From NCBI GenBank assembly GCA_018238545.1, contig JABCTC010000033.1, positions 1 through 40,178 on the forward strand: a stretch of DNA of 40,178 nt, given 5' to 3'. The position numbers and the translations under genes were made by a program. Source of the stretch: Candidatus Heimdallarchaeota archaeon (GTDB lineage: Archaea; Asgardarchaeota; Heimdallarchaeia; Heimdallarchaeales; Heimdallarchaeaceae). Positions 33,951 to 40,178 of this stretch are shown piece after piece (the first letter of the stretch is position 1; each line of letters starts with the position of its first letter). The notes below the pieces were generated by a model. The model searched no databases and had not been told where the DNA came from. It saw only the letters and a program-made list of their open reading frames with translations.

Positions 33951-36848
33951 TTATATACCAGTTATTGCTTCTGCTCTTGATCCCAAGATAACATTGGTTA
34001 TGAATAGACTTACAATTTGTAGAAACATCAATATAACGCCTAATGCACAAAATATTTGGAATTTCAAAGGATTCCAGGCCATATACCATGTTATTGTTCC
34101 AGCATTAGCCTGAAATATCAGAAATATTGTTGTTGATACTTCAGATAAACAATAGAGGAACGATACTAGAGACCCTGCAAAAACATTTAGGGAGATTAGT
34201 GGTATAGTAATACTTGTAAAAGTTTTAGCTCTACTTGCTCCGAGGTTAAATGCCGCTTCCTCTAAGACTTCATCCATTTGTTGCAATCCTGCATAAGCAG
34301 ATCGTACCGTAAAGGGGAATTTTCTAACAGCATAACTCAGTATAAGTAATGTAACCGCTACTCCAATAAATGGATCTAAACGAAGAGATGATGTAATCCA
34401 TGCCATTGAGTTCGTAAACCAGTTAGGATTTCGTGAGGCAATTCCACTCCAATCAAAAGCTCTGTAATAACCAATCGCCAGTACAATTCCGGGAATAGCT
34501 ATAGGTAAAGTTACTAGAGCATCAAGAAGATTCTTTCCTCTGAAATCTTTTCTACTTATCACATAAGCTGCTAATGATCCTAGAACAACTATTAGTAACG
34601 TTGCTATTACACTGTATACCAAAGTATTAATCACATACCTTGGTATATTGTACGTTGAAGAAACGAAAACTAATCTATAATTTTCAATCGTGAATTTTAT
34701 ATCACCCGGGCTTCCAACACCCAGCGTTTCCATCAGAGACATAAGAATCACCCCCACATGCACCATGAGTGAATATGCAAATAACACTATAAGGAATGGA
34801 TATATGTATAATAATTTCCATCCTGCTTTTGCCATTCGGTATTGTCCAGCTCGACCTTTTGATACCATAGAGTATTTCCGGAGAGAGATATATTTTCTAA
34901 TCACAAAGAATCCGATAATGGCCATTATTAGTAAAATCCCACCTAAAACACACACTTCAGGCGTGATTACAGCAGACCCTGCTCTTGCATAGTTTTCAAA
35001 AATATAGTACGTCAGATAGTTTTTTGCAGCACTATCTCCCATCGCAGCAAAGATTATCGGAGTTCCTACATCTTCCATTGAGAGGATTAAGACCAATATT
35101 GCTCCTGCACCAATTCCGGGCATTGCAAGAGGAAGTGTTATAGTCCTAAATAATTTGAAACTACCAGCACCCAAATTTTCTGCTGACTCCTCCATTGTTG
35201 GATCAATATTGATAAAAGAAGAAAATGCATTAAGATAAACTAGAGCATAGAAATGTGATGTTTGCACAAGGGTAATAGCTATGAACCCTTCAAATATTAG
35301 TTTGAAGTTAAAGACTGGATCCAAAAAGAAATTGTTAAGAAAACCATTTGGACCAAGAATCAGACGGAAGCCCATACCAGAGATAAATGGTGGTATAATA
35401 AGAGGAGCTAGTGCTAAAATACTCACCAATCTTTTACCAGGGAACTCAAATCTTGCTAAGACAAAAGCTAATGCCGTTCCTAATAGTACAGAGAAAAGAG
35501 TTGTAGATAAACCCAGTATTATTGTGTTTACCACGACGCCTCTATTTACTCCACTCAAGACTAAGACATTCACAGTTCGTGTATCCTCATATTCTCCTAT
35601 CAAACTTAAAGCTAGAATGCTTGAACTATCTAGAATATGGATACCACCTTTTTCTTGAGCAAGGATTATCTGACTCGATGTTTCGTCGACATAGATATCT
35701 TGTGTTCTATAAATTGTAGTGTTGTAGTAACTTATTTCTGAGATATCTGAAACATTAGATGAATCTAATATTGTTAGTCCATAATCTAGCTTTATATCAT
35801 CACGAATAGTTACATAACTATAATTATCTACAACCTCTACGCCAAAGGATTTTATGTCAGATTTATAATCTAACAAAGAAAATGATAATGGATCAGAAAT
35901 ATCAAAAGTAGCAAAACCAAAAAGACCAAGTGCTACATAAGCTGTATTTCCCTCAATTTTAATATCTTGTGCTCTAATGGAAATGGTCTTATTAATACTA
36001 TCCTCAACATAATCATAAGAGTTTATAGTGTTAACTTCGATTGGGTCACTTGGGTCACTTATATCATATACAATTATTCCAGAGGCATATCCAATTAAAT
36101 ATGCATAATCACCAGAGATAGCTATTGTTTTTGAATCAGTTTCTATAGATATAGTTGATAGTACCTGTGGATCAGTAACATCTGAAACATTTATTATGGA
36201 AAATCCTTTGTTATTATTATCAAGATATACAAGATTATTGTCTATATCTAATGTTAAGAAATCTGTAGAATTAACTAAATCAGGAAGGAAACTTACAGGA
36301 TAAAAGGTATCAGATATATCTGAGATGTTAAAAATTGTTAATCCACTTTGACCAGCTGCTGTATAAAGATAATCACCTTGTATTTCCATATCCGTGAAAT
36401 AACTCACTTCATCATAATAATTAACAACTTCCGTAAGTGAATCTGGGTTCGTAATATTGATAATTTCAATACCAGCCCCTCTTTCAGCAACAAATGCAAG
36501 ATTATCTCGAACAATTACAGATACTGAGGGACCTCCGATTTGCTGCTCACCTATGTGCCACAGGTGAGTAGTGTTATCTCCTGGAAAATTAAAATGAATA
36601 GGATCGGTAAACACGTTTGTAATCGGTTGAGTAGACCATATTCCATTGAAGTAAACTCCACCTGATAAAACTAGGACTAATGGAACAACCATCCAAATAA
36701 TAAAGACAATTGTTACAATAACAATAATTAAGTTAGTTGAAGGGTCACGAAGTAGTTTTACGTACAATATATCAAGTAACGATTTTCTTCGTTTAGTTTT
36801 TTCTGTTGACTGGCTTTCATTCTTTTCTTTCTTTCTCGAGCTTGCCAT
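33951..36848 (-). CDS. ABC importer permease (Fe3+/phosphonate-type, two BPD_transp modules) with inserted LVIVD beta-propeller
   Basis: 965 residues. After a basic cytosolic N-terminus and one TM helix (about 40-62), residues 95-425 hold seven ~40-residue repeats with LVIVD-like cores (such as GAGIEIINITNP, SGLTIFNISD, KGFSIINVSD, SGIIVYDISDP, GFATFDISDP, YGLTILDSS, GGIHILDSS). These should form a seven-bladed propeller outside the cell. Two permease modules follow, with ABC-ATPase-contacting EAA loops ESAENLGAGSFKLFRTITLP (555-574) and EEAAFNLGASRAKTFTSITI (863-882). Such two-module permeases resemble FbpB-type importers. The protein pairs with the binding protein encoded upstream on the same strand. 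No ATPase gene is seen nearby. The start ATG is preceded by GGAAG. Confidence 0.9.
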   Translation of the reverse strand: MASSRKKEKNESQSTEKTKRRKSLLDILYVKLLRDPSTNLIIVIVTIVFIIWMVVPLVLVLSGGVYFNGIWSTQPITNVFTDPIHFNFPGDNTTHLWHIGEQQIGGPSVSVIVRDNLAFVAERGAGIEIINITNPDSLTEVVNYYDEVSYFTDMEIQGDYLYTAAGQSGLTIFNISDISDTFYPVSFLPDLVNSTDFLTLDIDNNLVYLDNNNKGFSIINVSDVTDPQVLSTISIETDSKTIAISGDYAYLIGYASGIIVYDISDPSDPIEVNTINSYDYVEDSINKTISIRAQDIKIEGNTAYVALGLFGFATFDISDPLSFSLLDYKSDIKSFGVEVVDNYSYVTIRDDIKLDYGLTILDSSNVSDISEISYYNTTIYRTQDIYVDETSSQIILAQEKGGIHILDSSSILALSLIGEYEDTRTVNVLVLSGVNRGVVVNTIILGLSTTLFSVLLGTALAFVLARFEFPGKRLVSILALAPLIIPPFISGMGFRLILGPNGFLNNFFLDPVFNFKLIFEGFIAITLVQTSHFYALVYLNAFSSFINIDPTMEESAENLGAGSFKLFRTITLPLAMPGIGAGAILVLILSMEDVGTPIIFAAMGDSAAKNYLTYYIFENYARAGSAVITPEVCVLGGILLIMAIIGFFVIRKYISLRKYSMVSKGRAGQYRMAKAGWKLLYIYPFLIVLFAYSLMVHVGVILMSLMETLGVGSPGDIKFTIENYRLVFVSSTYNIPRYVINTLVYSVIATLLIVVLGSLAAYVISRKDFRGKNLLDALVTLPIAIPGIVLAIGYYRAFDWSGIASRNPNWFTNSMAWITSSLRLDPFIGVAVTLLILSYAVRKFPFTVRSAYAGLQQMDEVLEEAAFNLGASRAKTFTSITIPLISLNVFAGSLVSFLYCLSEVSTTIFLIFQANAGTITWYMAWNPLKFQIFCALGVILMFLQIVSLFITNVILGSRAEAITGI

Positions 36849-37006
36849 CTTAATTCTTCCAAAAATCTTTAGTCAAAAGCCAATAAACTTAATGCTTTTT
36901 GAACTTTACTTAAAATTTCAGTAAGAATCATGAAAAATTACAGAAAAGTCACTAGAATTAATAATTGAAAATATAAAAAGAAAGAAAGGAATTAGAGTAA
37001 TAATCT

Positions 37007-38488
37007 CTAATTTCTGCGTTTTTTACGAATTATAGGAATAGCAGCTAATACAGCAATGGCCAATACAACAGGTAATGTGGGTAATGGATTTTCAGTTGGT
37101 TCTCCAGCTAATGCTTGATATATTGCATTATACTTTGTTCCAGCGAAGGTTCTCCAAGCACTTTCATATTCGGCAGCAACTAGAGGATCACTGATAAATT
37201 CCTCATTAATAATAAATGCTTCCTCGAAAGTGAAATTCACACGTCCTAAATCTACAACTAATTCGTTGAAATAAGTTTCATTAATTTCTCCGTCTCTTAG
37301 TTGAGAGACCATTTCTCCCCATGTTTGACGTAAGAGAGTGTGCTTTGAAGTTATTGTGTTGTGGAAATAGTAAATAGTCACATCAAGTAGGTCTGTTGCT
37401 TCTGTTTCATTGAAGTCAATACCTTTGTTGTCTAATGTGGAATTATAAAGAACATAAAGTGGTTCTTTGGTTAGACCAAATGGGGTCCAAAAAGCGCTTT
37501 CCATTACGGGAAGACGGTTTACACCTTCAGTTAACCAGACAGATTGTCCGTCTGCTGAGAATAGGTATTCAAGAAATGCTTCTGCTGCTTCTTGATCATC
37601 TACATTTACACCTAGTGCTATAGGATCTCCATTTACAATTGATTGACCTTCAGGAATAATGTATTCACAATTTGGATTTTCATCTACAGCAATAACACCA
37701 TAGAAATCTATTGTCATAGCGATTCCTACTTCACCTTGAACTACTGCAGCACGAGTATCAACTGAACCAGGATATATACCAGAATTAGCTCCCATACGTG
37801 TCATTATTGACCATCCTTCTTCCCACCCAAATGCTTGGAGTATAATTTGATATATTCTTGTATTTGAGGTGGTTAAAGGTGGATCACCCATACTGATAGC
37901 TTTTACGCTTGGATTTATGTAGTAAGTTGGTGATGCTAGTTCTTCCCAAGTGTGTGGTACAGGAAGTCCATGTTGATCAAGGAAATTATGGTTTACAGTG
38001 AAACCAAAAGAGGATATAGCATTTGCAATCCAAATTAGTTCACCACTTGTGTTGTTTAATTTCATACCTGCTCCAGCAATTATATCGGGAACATTTGTAT
38101 TTATGTAATCAATTAAAGTTGTATTATCAACTGCTTTGAGCAATCCCCAATTATTCATGGTATTGAACAATGCAGGACCACCGCCCCATGCAAGATCTAC
38201 AGATTTTGAAGGATCTTGTAAGAGTTTTTTCCACCCTTCATCTGTAGTGGCTTGTAGGAAGACTATGTCAGTGATACCAAGTTCAACGGCTCTTGGAGTT
38301 GCTAGAAATGCAGTTGAAAATGCTGCTTGGATTGTTGTATCATGCCTTGTAACAACAGTTAACGTGGTAGCATCCGGTGATGCAATAGGAGTAACTGGAT
38401 TGTTAGTTTCCGCATTCACTGATAGAAACGGTCCGACAGTTAATGATGCAAGTAAAATAGCAATCAATGTTAAATTTTTTATTTTCAT
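37007..38488 (-). CDS. ABC importer substrate-binding protein, membrane-anchored, family 1 (FbpA-like)
   Basis: 493 residues. It has a signal peptide (1-26), then a mature domain typical of iron/phosphonate/spermidine-type binding proteins: TLTVVTRHDTTIQAAFSTAF, SVDLAWGGGPALFNTMNNWG, ISMGDPPLTTSNTRIYQIIL, IVNGDPIALGVNVDDQEAAEAFLEYLFSADGQSVW and GVNRLPVM. The tail has a TM helix (LPTLPVVLAIAVLAAIPII) and basic RKKRRN, so it is tethered to the membrane as many archaeal binding proteins are. It lies 158 bases upstream of the propeller permease on the same strand and should deliver ligand to it. The ligand (metal-organic or phosphorylated small molecule) is not decided by the sequence. Confidence 0.9.
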   Translation of the reverse strand: MKIKNLTLIAILLASLTVGPFLSVNAETNNPVTPIASPDATTLTVVTRHDTTIQAAFSTAFLATPRAVELGITDIVFLQATTDEGWKKLLQDPSKSVDLAWGGGPALFNTMNNWGLLKAVDNTTLIDYINTNVPDIIAGAGMKLNNTSGELIWIANAISSFGFTVNHNFLDQHGLPVPHTWEELASPTYYINPSVKAISMGDPPLTTSNTRIYQIILQAFGWEEGWSIMTRMGANSGIYPGSVDTRAAVVQGEVGIAMTIDFYGVIAVDENPNCEYIIPEGQSIVNGDPIALGVNVDDQEAAEAFLEYLFSADGQSVWLTEGVNRLPVMESAFWTPFGLTKEPLYVLYNSTLDNKGIDFNETEATDLLDVTIYYFHNTITSKHTLLRQTWGEMVSQLRDGEINETYFNELVVDLGRVNFTFEEAFIINEEFISDPLVAAEYESAWRTFAGTKYNAIYQALAGEPTENPLPTLPVVLAIAVLAAIPIIRKKRRN

Positions 38489-38699
38489 ATTATCTTCAAC
38501 CTTCTTATTGATATTGGATTAATATCGTGTACCAAACTAGAAATTAATCTATAAAAGTATTTCACTTCATATTAAAGTAGCATTATATGCTAAATTTTCT
38601 AGGAATTACATTGGTTAAGCACATATTGTCAATTTATTAACACAATAAGATTTAATAATTGAAAAATTGAGCAGAATTATAACTTAAGTTAGTGATAAG

Positions 38700-40124
38700 A
38701 TGAAAAAGCGAATCATTATCTCTGTAATGATATTATCGATATTTATTGCATCTAGCGGTTTGAAAATAACGGCCAATGAGCTTAGTTTTGACAGCATAGT
38801 GTCAATTAATGAGGAACAAGAGAAGCCTTATTTTGATAATGTTGTATTGATAACATGGGATGGAACTAATTCAGAATGGTTCAACAAACTCATTGATAAC
38901 GGAACTCTGGTTAACTCCCAACGTATTTTAGAAAATGGTTATAGACAATTTGTAAGAGTGGCTTCTCATAGAACAAGTACAGATCCTGGATTAACAACTT
39001 TAGAAACAGGATATGGACCAGATATCACTGGGATTTACTATAATCAATTTGGGGCAGGTACTTTAAAACTAGCAATCCCAGAAGGATTATCAACATTCGA
39101 GCGTTTGAAGAACAGTTTTGGTACTGATATACAAACATCTTTGTTTTTCTCATGGGGTAATGCGCCCATAGATACTACCTACATGGCACAAAGCGCTGAT
39201 TATTGGGGGTCAATTTACAATAATACAATACGAGAAGAAGTTGATTATTATTGGGGTTCAGAAAATCTTAGCTGGGTGCCAGATGACCCAGAAACCTATA
39301 GCGCTATTATCACTCCATTTGACGAAGATGTTGGTATGTATCGCAACCCACTCCTTAAAGCAGAATATTTAGGAAATAAAGCTGTAAATTGGGTAGGAAA
39401 TCATACTAATAATCGATTTTACTTAAGAATGCATTTTACAGAGCCAGACCAAGCAGGTCACGGTTTTGGTGTAACAGAAAGCGAGTTCAGCAAAAGTATT
39501 ACTCCCGAATATATGCAATCCTTAGTTACTTGTGATATTGCAACAGGCATGGTTTACGATGTTCTTGAATCCGCTGGTGTGCTCGACAAAACATTATTCA
39601 TAGTTGGTTCAGATCATGGAATGTATTATCGCAGTCATGATGCTAATCCTTGGCCAGCTGATCAATGGCCAAAGTCAGAGACCACTTTCCTTTTCAGTAA
39701 TTCGTCAGTACAACACCCACTAGGAGATGTTCCAATAAAACAGAAAGACATCTCCCCTACAATCCTAGCATCTATGGGTGTTGATTTATCACTTCTCTCG
39801 CCAGCATATGTTAATGATGACGATACTGGGATACCTTTATGGGACTTCATAGAAGATGATATTCCTTCAATACGTGAGATAACATTCCAAGTAGAAGATG
39901 AGGATTATCAAGTTCTTGATAATGGGGTTAAAATCGGAAAAATTTTCAATATTAGTATGAATGTTTTAGAATGGTGTCGAGATTATGATGCAACACTTGA
40001 AATTGATGGAACTGTTTTTGATGCTAATATAACGAGATCTGATTTTGTTAGATGGTATAATGTTGATACTTCATCTTTGAACGCACGTTATGAAACTTGG
40101 TCAAACTTGCCAGAGGCGGTCTAA
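38700..40124 (+). CDS. Secreted alkaline-phosphatase-superfamily phosphodiesterase/phosphatase, truncated by element copy 2
   Basis: 474 residues as read. A signal peptide covers 1-26. Metal and active-site motifs of the phosphodiesterase/nucleotide pyrophosphatase group follow: NVVLITWDGTN (Asp54), ASHRTSTDPGLTTLETGYGPD with a likely Thr nucleophile near 93-100, FTEPDQAGHGFG (Asp250, His254) and IVGSDHGMYYRSHD (Asp305, His306, His313). The catalytic domain is complete, but from codon 461 the last 14 residues (NARYETWSNLPEAV) are read from the inserted tnpB element. The original C-terminal region, which may have included a beta domain and anchor, is displaced beyond the window or lost. It is next to the binding-protein gene, diverging from it by 211 bases. 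Confidence 0.85.
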   Translation: MKKRIIISVMILSIFIASSGLKITANELSFDSIVSINEEQEKPYFDNVVLITWDGTNSEWFNKLIDNGTLVNSQRILENGYRQFVRVASHRTSTDPGLTTLETGYGPDITGIYYNQFGAGTLKLAIPEGLSTFERLKNSFGTDIQTSLFFSWGNAPIDTTYMAQSADYWGSIYNNTIREEVDYYWGSENLSWVPDDPETYSAIITPFDEDVGMYRNPLLKAEYLGNKAVNWVGNHTNNRFYLRMHFTEPDQAGHGFGVTESEFSKSITPEYMQSLVTCDIATGMVYDVLESAGVLDKTLFIVGSDHGMYYRSHDANPWPADQWPKSETTFLFSNSSVQHPLGDVPIKQKDISPTILASMGVDLSLLSPAYVNDDDTGIPLWDFIEDDIPSIREITFQVEDEDYQVLDNGVKIGKIFNISMNVLEWCRDYDATLEIDGTVFDANITRSDFVRWYNVDTSSLNARYETWSNLPEAV

Positions 40125-40169
40125 CCGTCGTTTAGGTGGGTCCCCTCGCGTGCGGTGAGGGGAAGAGGA
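40079..40169 (-). ncRNA. Predicted omega RNA of the second element copy
   Basis: The hairpin CCCCTCG/TGAGGGG (40142-40148/40156-40162) keeps six of seven stem pairs, with G-T at the loop end. The loop CGTGCGG keeps six of seven complementary bases with the element end ACGCACG (40081-40087). Its guide would read into the phosphatase gene, different from copy 1, as expected for a mobile omega RNA. Confidence 0.5.
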
Positions 40170-40178
40170 TTATAAGGA
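40170..40178 (-). CDS. tnpB: tnpB, second copy (3' end only: two codons and stop)
   Basis: Only the last two codons (Ser-Leu) and a TAA stop are inside the window, aligned to the Pro-Leu-TGA end of copy 1. Differences are compatible with a conserved reading frame. Confidence 0.5.
   Translation of the reverse strand, partial: SL

Larger units (their letters stand above)
40079..40178 (-). mobile_element. Second copy of the tnpB element (right end only, continues past window)
   Basis: 92 of 100 bases match 15716-15815. The order is the same: element end, hairpin and tnpB 3' end. The element runs on beyond base 40178. The stop of its tnpB is at 40170-40172 (TAA, against TGA in copy 1), preceded by Leu and Ser codons. 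Both copies face the same way, about 24.4 kb apart. Confidence 0.8.

Noticed and set aside
38136..38522. Plus-strand ORF antisense to the binding protein signal region
   Set aside because: It is a shadow of a well-supported gene with no independent evidence.
1..40178. CRISPR arrays, rRNA genes and prophage
   Set aside because: No regularly spaced repeats, no rRNA-like conserved blocks and no phage structural or integrase genes were seen on reading both strands.

Overview
The window reads as a piece of an AT-rich archaeal chromosome. The support is a ribosomal protein uL16 of the archaeal/eukaryotic L10e type, a tRNA with an anticodon-loop intron that folds into a near-canonical bulge-helix-bulge, TATA-like boxes about 26 bases upstream of several start codons (leaderless-style genes), secreted proteins carrying a C-terminal membrane helix followed by a basic tail, and an archaeal-type phosphoglycerate kinase. 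The gene mix (FixC/FixX/SCP2 cluster, DUF92 protein, long TnpB, giant membrane protein) would fit an Asgard archaeon, perhaps a Heimdallarchaeia-like one. That is inference; no lineage marker in the window settles it.

Layout. 1-3.4 kb: minus-strand type I restriction genes, hsdR then hsdS (cut by the window edge), overlapping by ATGA. 3.5-10.2 kb: a 2213-residue membrane protein of unknown function. 10.3-13.8 kb: housekeeping stretch with L10e, a DUF4037 nucleotidyltransferase-like protein, a lysine-rich small protein, an intron-containing tRNA(CAT), a cyclophilin and a small membrane protein. 13.8-20 kb: a HAD hydrolase, an alpha/beta hydrolase whose 3' end is hit by an IS200/IS605-family tnpB element, then a Zn/Cd-type P-type ATPase. 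20-23.4 kb: a fixC-fixX-SCP2 operon divergent from an M20 amidohydrolase. 23.4-26.9 kb: two unrecognised genes, a GT4 glycosyltransferase and a DUF2085 membrane protein. 27-28.6 kb: a fused lipid-alcohol kinase/DUF92 protein. 28.6-33.9 kb: phosphoglycerate kinase, GNAT acetyltransferase, a hypothetical protein, a surface-anchored GATase-like protein and a transglutaminase-like protein. 34-40.2 kb: an ABC importer permease with an inserted extracellular beta-propeller, its substrate-binding protein, and a phosphodiesterase/phosphatase-superfamily exoenzyme truncated by a second copy of the same tnpB element at the window end.

The strongest novelty candidates are: (1) the ABC permease carrying seven LVIVD-type propeller repeats between its first two membrane helices; (2) the long TnpB (638 aa) with His in place of the third RuvC Asp, together with a predicted omega RNA whose hairpin loop is perfectly complementary to the last seven bases of the element and is conserved in the second copy; (3) the fusion of a phytol/farnesol-kinase-like half with a DUF92 (VTE6-like) half, predicting a one-protein isoprenoid-alcohol to diphosphate salvage route; and (4) the giant membrane protein.

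The fixC-fixX-SCP2 operon and the kinase fusion may both act on isoprenoid membrane lipids. The binding protein, permease and phosphodiesterase look like a surface nutrient-acquisition set, though no ABC ATPase gene is present in the window.
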